Assembly (NCBI GenBank): GCA_009741485.1
Contig: CM019214.1
Span: 55,446,803-55,510,802, forward strand
Reading direction: 5' to 3'
DNA from: Malurus cyaneus samueli
Taxonomy: Eukaryota; Chordata; Aves; Passeriformes; Maluridae
Length of the DNA: 64,000 nt
Shown here piece by piece: positions 36,719 to 49,290 of the stretch; within the stretch, counting starts at the first letter, position 1, and each line of letters opens with the position of its first letter. The notes below the pieces were generated by a model, which saw only the letters and a program-made list of their open reading frames with translations, did not search any database and was not told the origin of the DNA. Made by a program: the position numbers and the translations under genes.

Positions 36719-39700
36719 CTGCAGCAAGAAAAAGGTTCTGATGTATTGTTATCTGCAAATGGATGGTGGAATAATGGAACAACAGGCAGCGTTTCAAGCT
36801 AAGAGATCAAAGGGCAGAATACATTACAATTCTTGTTAAAATAAATTAGACTGAAATCGTAATTTTAATAAAGACATTTATAACCTTAAACAATATTTTT
36901 TGAGTTCCCAGATCAGCAGAAACAATAAGAAAATCCCTTTAAATATGTAAGTTGATGCATTTCTTCCCGTTGTGAGAACTTCAAATTTCAGAGCTGTAAT
37001 GTACATTAGCTGGTATCTTGTGCTGACATGACACTATCTTACATTTGCAGAGGAAATATTTTCAATTGCTTTGTTCATTTTTTACTGTATTTTCATATTA
37101 CTATCATACTACAAAAGCATTCTTAGATTTCTAGCTTAAGAATTTCTCTAAGGAAAATTTGATATCTCAAAATCTGCCATGATAATTTTGATCTTTAAAT
37201 GTTCAATAATATATTAGGATATTAAGTCACAATATTTAATCAAACTCCTCCATAAAATTAGCCACCCTTTCCAAATTCCACCAATAAAATGAAATCCATA
37301 ATTAAATCTTTTTAAAGCCTTATTCTCCCTAAAGTAAATTAGAACACAATAACAAAAATTTAACTGTCAATTAACTGAAAAATCCCAGGAGTTTTGAGTG
37401 TTTAGCAAACCTGTTTACTCAAACCTGGTTCTGTTATCAAACCATTGTAGTGCTCAGATACTTTCTTTAACCTCAACATGTCAGATATTTATGATGATTC
37501 CTGCAGCCAGCTTGATCCTGAGCTGAACTGTGACAACTTTGCACTGATGTATCTGTCTCCTCCATGATTGCATGTGGCTGTTTCATTCTTATATTCTTCC
37601 ATTTTTTCAATTCTTCTTTATATGACTGTGACCTCTGTCAGTTATTAGGTTTTTCTCCTTTTGATACATTTTTTAATATCACAGAATCCTCTAAGAATAC
37701 ATGATTGAATCAACTCCTTTAGAAAATTATTCATTTATAATCAGCTAATGAAAGCTTCAAAAATTATCAATATTTCTTTTTTTTTAATAAACACTTTACT
37801 TACAACTTGCTATTCATAATTTTTAAAACAGTCTGAAACATTCTATGAAAAGAAACTTAATGATCAGAATGATAGCAAAGGGAAAATAGGAACATTTTAC
37901 TATATATCCTCTAAGGTCAGATTTATTTGCAATCTAAATTTTCATTTTGGTGCCATTCCAGTGCAAGACAAAAACTAAGCCCAGCATCTTTAAACTGGGA
38001 CATCTGTTAAAGCTCAGTTGTGCCAGCTCTTGCTCGACTGCATAAGTAGATGTCTGTGTTTAGAAATAGTCCAGCTGAAATCAATTAGTCCTTGTACAGT
38101 GCAATACAGCTGATGGGGAATTCCGGAATTTTCCTAATTGGGATAAGACTAACTCAGAAAGATTACTGATACCAAAACAAGCTTTGACCAGAGTGAAACG
38201 GGGTCGAACCGTGGAAGAATCCTTGCATTCCAGTTGCACATCAGCAGTCCCTGACTCGAGGTGTTTCTACACAGACTTTTGCTGCACCACAGTGTGAGAG
38301 CATTCTCTGTCCTGTTGCAGGCTGGATTGAACAGTTTAGTTCAGAAATGTGCACCAGGGCAACTGATTTTACCCACACTATGCTAGGGGACACTCACATG
38401 AACAAAGTGAGTTGCTGAAAAGCTGCAGGATGACTGCCAGCTAGTGGGTAGTGGGAAGACACTATGTGACAAAAATTGTCAGTTCGGTGCAGCCCAAATG
38501 AGAATGGCTTATGTATTTGTCGCAAAGGTATTGCAGGATTGGGCTAACACATGCAGAGTGCAATCCATTCAAAAATGAGACATTCTTTGTTGCTCTTTGC
38601 TGCTGGAACCATTCAAAACAGCACTAGCTTGTAACCAAACAATGGAATATTGTGCGGGAGAGTTTTGTCATATTGAACAAAACAAATTAAAACCAAGAGA
38701 TAAATAAAGAATCTTGTTAGCAGAGTAAATAAACACTAATGTTCTGAGAGCTAGACATACATATTCAAGAATCACTTCAAGGTCTTCATCCCACCTACTT
38801 TTCCAAGAAGTAGTTGACAATAGTGCTATAATTTTATAATATCATTTTCAGTACATAACTGAAAATGCAGAGATGACTCTATTTAAGGAATTATGATTAG
38901 ATAAATTTTTATGACTGATGCTTACACTCAGTAGTGATGAAAACTAAGAAGTGAGAAACAACTACAAATGTCATTTTAATAAAGATATCCTGTATCTATT
39001 GACAAAAGAAAATTGTCATTAAATAAAGATTAATGAGGAAATGAATTAAATTCAGAGAATGCGAAGATAAAATAAAAAAAAATGTATCTGGAGAAAACAA
39101 ATCTTTCTCTTCCAGATATTCTTAATCAAAATCAGATACAAAACCTAAATTGAAATGGTTAATTAGGACCCAGGCCGAAATCTCCAGGCAACCAGAATGC
39201 CAGCTGAAATTACTGAGGTTTCAGATGCACAGACGATTAGGAATAGGATGATCCCAGATCATTGCAATTTATACAGAGGACCACAATCTCTATTGAAATC
39301 TGACTTTGGGTTTCTCTGGAAGCAAGCTGGAAGAATAGAAAACATCCAATTTGAATATCAGCCATAAACTATCTGAAACCAAAATCAACAGAGATACATC
39401 AGTGTTAATGGTTGGCAAAGAGTAAATAATTTGCCATAATTCTCTGCAGAGCTGCAGCAGGATCTTTTCCTCAGAGTCATTTCTGATGCTGAGAAAGCAA
39501 ATTAGGCCCTTGTTAACACTACTCTCTGCTGCCTGGCCCATTACACTCAGTCCCCTCCATGAAACAAACATAAAAGTGTGACTGAAAATGGATAGTTCTG
39601 ATGTGATAGCACCTTTCCCAGGGGAAAATGACATGACAGCTCACGGGAGACTTGGAATTAAACCTACTGTATTTAGGACATGCAAAGTACCCCATGTCAA

Positions 39701-41069
39701 GTGAAAAAACATCAACAAACCCACTGATGCTGTCTGTGGAACACTTTCAGATTCATGTATCTAGATGACATTATACAAAAGAAAATCACACAGGATTTCT
39801 GATTTGGCACAGTTTCCTTTCTTTTGGCTGCATACTTTTTTTGCTTAAGAGAGAATTTTCTCAGCAATAGTTCAAAAATAAAGTGTGTAAGAAACTAAGT
39901 GAAAACTTTGTAAATTAAAATGATCAAGACTATAAAGAGTACATTCTGTATGAGAAAGACTGCTCAAAGAACAAAAAAAAAAGGTAGGAAAAAATTTGCC
40001 TTCTTAAGGAAGTTGAACTATTCAGGAAATGTTTTATTCACTGATAGCCATAAAAACAGGATCTTGCCTCTTTACAATATGAAGTAATGGAAGAATAAAA
40101 TAAATTATATACAACTGATTTGACAAAGCTTTTCCTAACTGTAATAAAATTTCACAAGGTGGTCAAAAACCACATTGTTATCTGCACTTTCCACTAATAC
40201 AAATCTGCTCAATTATCATTTTTGCTTTGAAAGCTAGATTCACTTTTTGCAGATGTGAAAGAAAAATGAAGCCATGTGTGTGTCTCTGCTTAAAAAAAAA
40301 AGAAAAACAAAGTGGTTTGTGGTTCATATTTTCATCATCTTCTAACAGAAATTCAAGTATTTGAGATAATATATATATCAAAAATATAATACATATGTAA
40401 TAAAAAATCAAATATTTAATTGAATAGATACATAATATCCTTATTTTCCTCTTGATATTCACATGCTGATCTTGTAATTAGGGAAAAAAAACAAGACAGT
40501 TTAATCTGGCTTCTCTTAGGAAAGTGACTTGAAGAATAGAAAGATCTATATATAGTTATTAATTTAGAAGTTTACTGTGACTAACACTTAGCTGAACACT
40601 CAGGCTTATGAAAACTTGATCTTGTCTGCTAAGTAGCTTAGTAAAAGGTAGTCCCGAATGCAGTTCTTTTTCCATATATTATTTAGTTGAAAAAGAAAAA
40701 ACAACTAATTTCATTTACATTTCCAAAATTATGTTGACTTCAGTAGTGTGTAGTATTGACTTAAATTGCTACACATCATATTTTTCTCCAAAGTTAAAAA
40801 TAATTGTGACATTGAGTAGATACTCAAAGATACAGTAAAAATGACAATTTAAAAATGAAATATGTCATGCTTAATTAAGAAAGATTATGAATAAATTCCC
40901 ATTTAGGATGTATTATGGTTCTTTATTATTTTATATACACATCAACACATGGAATATAAACTATGGATCTTCCAGTCTAATACACAGCTTACAGTAAAGG
41001 GAACTTTGAATATCCCCTTAGAGATTTCGGCAATGATTTTCCACTCCATTACACCAATTTCATACTGGG

Positions 41070-41097
41070 GTAAGTCCATTGATGTCAATGGTGTTAC
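41070..41097. repeat. Imperfect 28-bp palindrome, possible ancient amniote repeat
   Basis: The text around CCATTGATGTCAATGG is nearly self-complementary over 28 bases. A very similar 'actccattga...tcaatggagt' palindrome is common in reptile and bird DNA as a relic of an old mobile element or MITE. Family assignment is from memory and uncertain. Confidence 0.45.
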
Positions 41098-43803
41098 ATC
41101 AGCTTAAAAACAATATGACAGAATAGAAGATCAAGGTTATTCAAGCTCTTATTTATGGTTATGGAAAATTACACACGTCTGATGTACATAACAAGACTCT
41201 GTTGTTTTGTATTTCTTTGATAATGAAAATGTCCTCTTATTCAGAAAGACAGAAAACTGAAGTTGAAACATAACAGATATTTACCAGCTAAACATACATA
41301 GGTGTAGACAGCAAATGCTGGTTGTAAAATAACCATGCAAGATGACAGCTGCTCAGCTATACTAAAATTAAATGTGAGAAAAGTTTGGATAGATAGAATT
41401 TTCAGAATGTATGAAGTCCCAGGGAGCTATAAATCAGGAATTTAATCGGTTTAGAGTTGTATCTAATTCTGCAGTACTAGTATTTTATATTTATTTGTTT
41501 ACCTTAGTATTTTATTTGTATTTGTTTTATGTTTCCAGAAATGTAACCAGACTGTTTATGGAATATTTCTGAAAGAGTTTGCTCTTGAAACAACAGTCAC
41601 AAAAGTAATATTGCTGTCATAATCACAAAGTTAACTACAGAGACAATCTCCTGTCTGAAACATAAAATTGACCTAACTGGCTGAATCTTCATCATGGCTA
41701 AGAGACTGTACCTGAGAGCAGTCTGAATCTTTGGTCACTTCTAAAACAGTGTTGCCCAAATACGCCATCAAGCTGTTCACACATCTTGTCTGGCCTGTGG
41801 CAGAGCATATCTGAGCTCTCTGTGAAAAACTCTGGAGAGCCTGGGATGGGGAATCAACTCTTTTCTTCTAGATGCCATTGCCTTCCACAAGAGCAGAGGA
41901 GATAGCTGGAGGCATTGCATTCTCCCTCTCCTCATTCATGCTACAAGTAATGCTGGGAAGTCTGCAAGCCCTTAGGGATCTGCAGATTTACACATCAAGT
42001 TTTGTAAGGAACATACACAGACAGTAAACATGGATGAGTAACTGTTTTATTTTCAAGCAGACCTGGGTTTCAGATGTTCATGGAATCATGTATTGCCTCA
42101 TTTCGCCTTTCATTCTTAGAACTTCCAGACTTTTTTTCTACTGAAGTAATACCTAGTAATACCTTCAGTTATCTTGTATTTATGCAGTAATTTTTTGTCT
42201 AAGAGAACTTTGCATTTTTGTTTAGTGAACTGCATGCTTTTTTCTTTAATACAGTTTACATAGTTTACATATTTTAAATTCTATTGCCAAAGACTCTTTA
42301 TATCCCCTTCCTCTGCAGCTAGGTGTCATTTATACGGTAAGAGCACGTGCTCTTAAATTGTCAAAATCAGTAATTGAAAATTGAGATAGACTTCGATCAT
42401 TTTCTTCTCCTTTTTCTCTTCCCTTCATTTTACCAATATTCTTGTTATCCTTTCTTTAACTCTGTCAAAAGGCTATTTTTGCCATAGGAAAACATAACAT
42501 GGGATTAAGTCACCAGGTCAAAATTTGCAGCATTTGCTGCCTTTTAATTTTCACAAAGACTGGTCTCTTGGAAAATGAGAAATAGTATGTTGTTTAAAGA
42601 AAAATATGTGATTTTTTTCATGCCACCTTAATATCGTGATTTTTTTTATGTGGCTGGATTTTGGCCCAGGCATTTTATTTACTTTCTATCTGTAAACAAT
42701 ACAGACTTAGAACTCTATTATTACAAGGAATTGTGAGTAAGGCTGCTCTACATAAATGCAACAGTACCCACTAGCTTCTATATTTTCTTCTAAAATATTT
42801 TTGAGAAGAAGGCACAATATGACACCTGGGTCTAAAATTCTTTTACTTTATAAAGCATCACATTTCAACATCTAAATTTAATGGCTTACAGAGTAGGTAT
42901 CCATTTATCTGAATCTATTTACCTAAACATACATATATAATACCATCCAAAATAGGAGAGTTATGTTAACACACTCAGCCTTTAGTTTCAGAAAAGTATT
43001 TATTTCCAGTACGTTCTTTATCATATCTTTCCTGAGTAAAATGAAGCTTGGACATGTAGATCACACATAGATAGATACATTAAACACTTAATTTAGGTTT
43101 TTTGAATCTGTGCTTGAACTAAAAATAAATATCAGCTTAACCTAGTTTAACTATCAAAACAAACAAACAAAAACCAAACAAAACCCAAACCCCAAAACTT
43201 TAAAATTTGATGAAGAAAAAAAAAAAAAATCCAACAGTAATACAAAACCTAAAAGCTGAATATATAAAAAGTGGGAAAATATTGATGCAAAACAGAATGA
43301 CACAAGTGTATAAGGAAATATATCACAGAGAACTTAGATATGAAGATCCATATTTATTTTAAAAATACTTTGAGTTAATACAAAAGAATGGATAGTTTGC
43401 TGATTCTCCTGTGTAAAAAAGTCGACTAAATTAGACAGGACCCTCTGTCAGGTCTTGTCTCCTTTTACAGATTTATTTCAGGCTGAACTGAGCCACCTTC
43501 TGGAAAGTGTCTTGCTTTTTTTTTTTTTTATTTCGAATTAAAGTAGCCAAGTCTCTTACTCTAGCAGTTAACATTCATGGCTAAAAGTTCAGTACTGTTA
43601 ATCCCATCCTGTCTTTCTCCTACACCAATATTTTCATAGAGTTTTAATTTTGTTGTGCTTCAAAAGTTACATGAGTGGGGCAAAAGCAGATTTCTGGAAA
43701 ATAACTTCATTACTTCTGATCAGTGTTTTTATCAATGATATATTAACAGTTGGTGAGCAGTCTCCAAATAATACTTTTTCCTATTTAGCAATTTTCAATC
43801 TTT

Positions 43804-44171
43804 GACAGATTGAAAGAGTTAAGGTTGTTCATTCAGCCTGGACAAGTCTTCAGGGAGATTTTCTGGCAGCTAAGAACAGGTTGGAGAGGGATAGTTTCAA
43901 GGGCGTGTAGTGATAGGACAGGTGGGACTGGCTTCAAACTGAAAGAGAGCAGATTTATATTAGCTGTAAGGAAGAAATACTTTATTGTGAGCCACTGGAA
44001 TTTTGGGTTGCCCCCAAAATTGCAGACACCTCATTCCTGGAAATGTTCAAGGACAGTCTGGATGGGGGTCCGAGTAACTCTGGTCCAGTGGAAGCTTCCC
44101 TATGGCAGTGAGGTTGGAACTAGATGATCTTTAAGGTTCATTCCAACCCAAGCTATTCTATGATTCCATGA
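43804..44171 (+). mobile_element. CR1 LINE 3' end, forward orientation
   Basis: Clear CR1 landmarks occur in order: GGTTGTTCATTCAGCCTGG, GGGCGTGTAGTGATAGGACA, a 'ctggcttcaaactgaaagagagcaga' block, TGTAAGGAAGAAAT, GGAACTAGATGATCTTTAAG and the 3' terminal ATTCTATGATTCCATGA repeats at 44155-44171. The copy is about 370 bp, 5'-truncated, and complete at the 3' end. The 105-codon open frame across it is a by-product of the repeat. This is one of the best-preserved CR1 ends in the window. Confidence 0.95.
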
Positions 44172-44309
44172 TAAATCTCCAAAGGGTTTTGAGGGTCTGT
44201 TTTGTTTTGATATTTGTATTTAAAAAACTATTTGTGTGGTTGGTCAGCTGCATATTGGGAAAAAAAAAATGTTTTGGATATAATTTTTGACGATGACAAG
44301 TTTGTGAAC

Positions 44310-44420
44310 TGTGGTGGTTTGCTCTTGGCTGTCAGAAGTCCACCCAGCCATGGACTCATTTGAGAAAAAGAGGTGAAAGAGTGGAAATGAAAGAGGGAGA
44401 GAGAAGTAAAATGAGTTTAG
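44310..44420 (-). mobile_element. LTR 3' terminus fragment, inverted
   Basis: TGTGGTGGTTTGCTCTTGGC, then AGTCCACCCAGCC, follow the same order as the inverted 3' end of the songbird LTR at 54367-54942. A purine block (GAAAGAGTGGAAATGAAAG) and 'aaaatgagtttagacaa' follow, matching 'gtgagaaaactcatgg...gagataaag'. Homology is weak and cannot be traced confidently beyond about 44420, although a complete LTR could extend several hundred bases further. Confidence 0.5.
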
Positions 44421-47400
44421 ACAACTGATAAGTTATATAATTCTCATAAAAAATGAAATACGGGGTTCTCGTCTCTGGGATTTTAAGCCAATGTTTCCAA
44501 CAGCACAGGAGAGTGTCCTCTCTACAACACACTGTGCAGGAGTTATGGTCGAGGAGATGTGAAGCCTGGTGAGAACTTAGTACACTTCTGTTGAAGCTCT
44601 ATTGCTCTCTAGGGAAAAATGATTCTCACAGAAGTTAAGGTATTATTCTTATTTTAGTAGTTAAGATTAAATGCCTCAGAACAGTATACAAGAATTTAAT
44701 TATATTCTTCTGGATGGTTTATACATTAAAAAAAAATTGGCTGCAAAACAGAAACACTCCTTCAAATTCAAAAACATTCAAAGAGACCAAAATGTTTGGA
44801 AAATCCTCTTTTGCAAGACGTGTAAGTAATTCTCTGCCAGATTTGAAAGCCTGGATAAGTAATATGCCATGTGTGACACTCAAACTAATTTAAAGGACTG
44901 TCTAGATCCTTTGCATTTGCTATATGGTAGCTATACAGTATTAAATAGCATGGACTATTTTTCATATTCACTGTAGAACCATGAGATCCATATGAATTGA
45001 AAGACTTTTCTGTGGGATCATGTTCCTTAATTATTTCCTATTTTTTATTAATCATTTTTCTGGGTCTTATGAGGGCAGTTCTTGCAGCCCTTCAAATATG
45101 CACAATCACATTGCAAAGGCTTAGGCTGTTTTCAAAGCCTGTGACAGTTAATGGGAAGGTTCTCACTGATTTCAGTGGCTTTGTTTGCAGTTAAAAGACA
45201 TGCAAGTTGAAGTCCATCATTCATTCTTATGTGTAAATACAGGGATATTTCTTTGAATATGTGGGCACATTCAGATATTTAATTCTACTATTTGTGATAA
45301 ATTAACTTAATCTCTTGTACATGTTACAAGACATTTAATTTCATCAAGTCAAATCATATGTGTAATCAGCCTTTTATGAGATGTTTTTTGCCTTATATGA
45401 GATATTTGAGTCTAGTTAATTGGTTTATGGCTTTTCAATTCCGTGTTTCTCCTGTTGTACCAGAATTGGTCTTAATACTTGTTGAGTCCAAAACTGCAGA
45501 ATTGTCTCTGAATCACTCAGACCACCTAATCTCTTAAATGCCCAGCCTCTTTATTTCAGTGACACAGGAGCGAGACCTGCATACCAGCCCTTTCTTAGCT
45601 CCTTGTGCAGCTGATTACACATGTATAGGTCTGTTGTTTTGTTAGAGGATGTAGTTCAAAACAGAAAGTGGTTAAAACACACACTGAACATCTTTCCCAT
45701 ATCCTTTGTGAAAACCAGTGCTACACACTTGAATTTTCAGGAAAACATTTTCAAATAAGACAAGCTGGGTACTTTCAACTATCTTTTGTATACTGGTGCA
45801 TCAAAATGTTCCTAAGTATTTTATTGCCAATGTATGCACTTTTTTTTCTGAGAGTAGAGCTAAACCAAATTTTAAATCCACCAAGAAATTGATTTTGTTT
45901 CACAAAGTTACATATTGTAAGCTTTTACTTTAATTATTTGGTTATTATTAATTTTATTTATTCCATTAAAGAGAATTCAGAATAGGAAAAATATTGTTTC
46001 AGCTCAAACCAACAGGAGCACTTTTGATTATTATTTTTGCAAACCAACACCTGGCAGAATTTCTTTGAATAAATTTTTGTCTAATTCATCCTCAAGACTT
46101 TAACCCTCTAAGGTTTATTATGTTTCATCTTCAAAGGCATTTAAAATTTAAAATAAAATTTTGTGTTACAAGGAAAAAAATTTGGAACATGTACCTTAGC
46201 AATGTCATATTTCAGTCATTATAAAGTTGGTGTGGGGGGGGGGCTTTAGTCTCCTGAAGATTAACTGTTTTTCACAGAATTTTGAAATATTTACATAAGG
46301 AAACAGGTAACAAGTATATATTTGAGCATTATCACAAATACAGATAGACATAGAAAATTATAAATTTTACCCAATAGTTTCAGAATTACTATCTGGCTTT
46401 TTAATGCTGGATCTAATGGCAATTTCAAACTAATTTTGAACTGACTATCCAGGCATATTTGATGGCAATCTTAGTCTTAATCTGATCTACTCTTTCTGTT
46501 CTCATCTTTATTTCAGATTACTACATGTTTTTCACAATTAACCTCTCATAATTTCAACATCCTTTGGCCTTGAACATGCTATACTATTTCAATATTTCCA
46601 CATTTCCTTTACTCTCTAATTAAAACCATATTTCCTGATATATTTTTCCTTGTAAAGCACTTCTTCCCTGTTTCATTTTAGGAACACAGTTTTCATTACT
46701 TTCTTTCCTTTAACAGAAAAAAAAAATATTGAAATGCTTAACAGTTTCAGAATGAAAGATTTTTTTAAAACTAAAGGTGTGTCTTACTTCCTCTTTAGCT
46801 GGCACTTGTTTTTGTATAACAAGTGAAGTGTTTTTTGAATGACTTACAATTACCTCTTTATGAAGTAACAGCATCACCCATCTCAAGGTAATTTTGTTAG
46901 TAGTCAAGTACTCCAGTTAAAGTGCACCAACAATTACTTAAGACTAGGTACTTCTACAAAGGTCTGGCTGTGGTTCCTCTAAAGAGCAGTTCATCTTAAA
47001 AAATATGTTTCAGAGAGATAAATATTTTCTTCAAGAGGCCATCTTCTTTTCTTGTTGCTGTTGTTGGTTATTTTTGTTCTCTCCACAGAAAAGGCTTGTT
47101 ACAATTGGTCACACTTCAGCATGAACTGACATTTGAAATCACTGGAAAGGACGCTCTGTAGTCCTATGTAGCTCACAGAGCTCTTGTGGCGTCTTTCACA
47201 AACTGGTGCAAAAGGCTCAAACATTTTTTCAGGGGCACTTGGCACATATTTTTAGGCTGTTTTATAACTTTTGTAGTCCAAACAACTGCTTTAAATTGAC
47301 ATCTACATTTGGTTAGGTTATTTGTCAACACTGACTGAAGTCTGGACTCAGTCTCTAATATCAGTTCTTGATTTTTTATTTTACATTTATTTTTAATTGC

Positions 47401-49175
47401 TGCCTTACTGTGATACTTAGACAATATTCTTCCAATATAAACAATAAGAAGCTCTCAAAAACTGGAAGTAACATCTTGACACCATAAAAGTAAACAGCAA
47501 TGAGATATATATTTCTTGAAGTTCAGCGTGGCAATCGGTTGCTTAAACAGAGATATCCAGTGATGTGTGAGATAACTGAGGGTATCTAACCTGACTTGCA
47601 GTTCCTCACCAGAAACACCCAAGTTTCCCACAGATCCTGCGTCTCATATACCAGCTGCATGCACAACACCTCAGATGTCTTGTGTCATTTCAGATAGTTC
47701 TCACCATGTATGCTTTGGAAACTTAATCACACCACTTCAGATGTGTAGGTAAAATTCACCTTCTGTGTATTTATTAAAACTCAGCCAAATCATACAAAAT
47801 AAACATTAGAAATAATTTTAGGAGGTTTGTGTAAGATATCCCTTAAAGGCAGATACCTGTAGTTCAATTATTTTTTATATGCTGATGATACAAAAATTAA
47901 TTCTGTCTGTACCAGAATTAAGTGATCATGCTCTCACACTCTTCTTCCGGAGTCAGCTGTTGGTTAAATGTGAACATTTTGGTTTAAATTAGTACTTTTC
48001 CTATGCACTTAATCAGAAAGTGAGTTGAAACAAGGGAGAGGAATTATGATTACCTTTTTTTCAAATTTAATTAGAAATCCCATGGAGTCAGCATGTCCGT
48101 ACCTTGAGGGAGGGACTCATTCATATCAGTTAGCAACAAGCCATCTGGTCTCTTTAGAAGAAACGCTGATAGGGTTTCAAGTTTCCTTGGCCAGAGGAAG
48201 GGACTGTGGCCTTATTTATTTATTGAGAGGAATGCAAATATCACTTTATCACTAGAATCATATTATTTATGCAGCTTTTTAAAAAACTCCACTTTGGAGA
48301 AAGATTTATTAGCATTCTGTATCCTAAGGTTATTCCAAGTGTGAGTATGGCCTGACAGGTACATAAAAAGGGAAATTCATTGGGAGGTGGACCACCTCTC
48401 ACACAAACACTGCCTCTGTGATTGTCACATCCACAAGTTTGTCACTGCCCCTTCTCTGTTCCATAGAGTTTTGTGAGCTCTGGCAACAAGGAAGAACTTT
48501 GAAGGAACCAACAGGAACCTGGCTGGTTTGTGCCAAGGCAGAACTGGTGATGCAGAGATATGTCAGCTCACTGGTGCCAGCAGCCTTTGAGGCAAAGGAA
48601 GAAAACAATTCCTTTTGATTTCATTTCTTCTAATTTGGTCTCAAGTAGAGAGAAAATTTAAAATTTTTCCCTTCTAGTACATCTGTGTTTGTCAGGGTTT
48701 GATGTGTATTATAGAGTCACTGCATTCATAGAAAAAAAGATATGAAACCATTTCTAAATCACATTTTTTTTTTCAAAGTAAGAAAACAAATGAACAAGCA
48801 AGATGTCTCCTGAATCTTCTTATATTTTATGTTACTGGAGAAGAGGGAAGTGCTAACAGGAACTCTGGTGACTAATAAAAGACAGATAATTTGTTGACTT
48901 TACATCTGTTAAGATATGAATGAAACCCCGTAAAGAATTTGGTTGCTCAAAACTGAGTGGAGATTCAAATTTCATCAAAGTCCCGGCTCCGTTCAGGAGC
49001 ATAATATCTATCTCTATTATCATCAGTAAAAGCTTTGATGTGTTCAGATATTTATTCTCATGCATCACAATACAAAATAACTACCCCACTTGCATTTTCT
49101 GAGTATTTCAGACCTAATTCTGGTTAAGAGAAAGTTGCCAAATCTCTGCTACAAAACCTTTATTGCTGATGACAA
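44421..49175. other. Unique non-coding DNA
   Basis: No gene is supported. A block of G at about 46236-46245 and short A/T runs are the only low-complexity features. A 'ctcactgatttcagtggcttt' motif near 45161-45183 resembles the old palindromic repeat noted at 41070. Confidence 0.6.
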
Positions 49176-49290
49176 TGATTATACCAGAATATATTATATT
49201 ATATATTATTTCTGATAATTATTATATTATTATATATTATTTCTGATAATTATTATATTATTATATATTATTTCTGATTATACCAGAAAA
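49176..49290. repeat. 31-bp minisatellite, about three units
   Basis: The marker TTTCTGAT recurs with its TCTGAT part at 49211, 49242 and 49273, an exact 31-base period. The unit is composed of ATTAT/TATATTAT words around one TTTCTGATAATT. A shared GATTATACCAGA occurs on both edges (about 49169 and 49276), suggesting that the array grew from a local duplication. Confidence 0.92.

Larger units (their letters stand above)
34166..43803. other. Long repeat-poor, gene-free block
   Basis: Nearly 10 kb without a recognisable transposon or gene, the longest such block in the window. It includes several islands with a look typical of conserved non-coding DNA (36560-36850, 37970-38300, 39120-39650) and a palindromic element at 41070-41097. 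Open frames reach 114 codons (39290-39634, minus) but have no domain or exon context. Confidence 0.6.

Noticed and set aside
38181..38290. Possible tRNA gene on the minus strand
   Set aside because: A B-box-like GGTTCGACCCC is present, but the T stem has only four of five pairs and no A box lies at tRNA spacing; no cloverleaf can be drawn.
39290..39634. 114-codon open frame, minus strand
   Set aside because: No recognisable domain, no splice or promoter context; explained by locally lower stop density.
43810..44127. 105-codon open frame, + strand
   Set aside because: Lies wholly within a CR1 3' end, so it is not a host gene.
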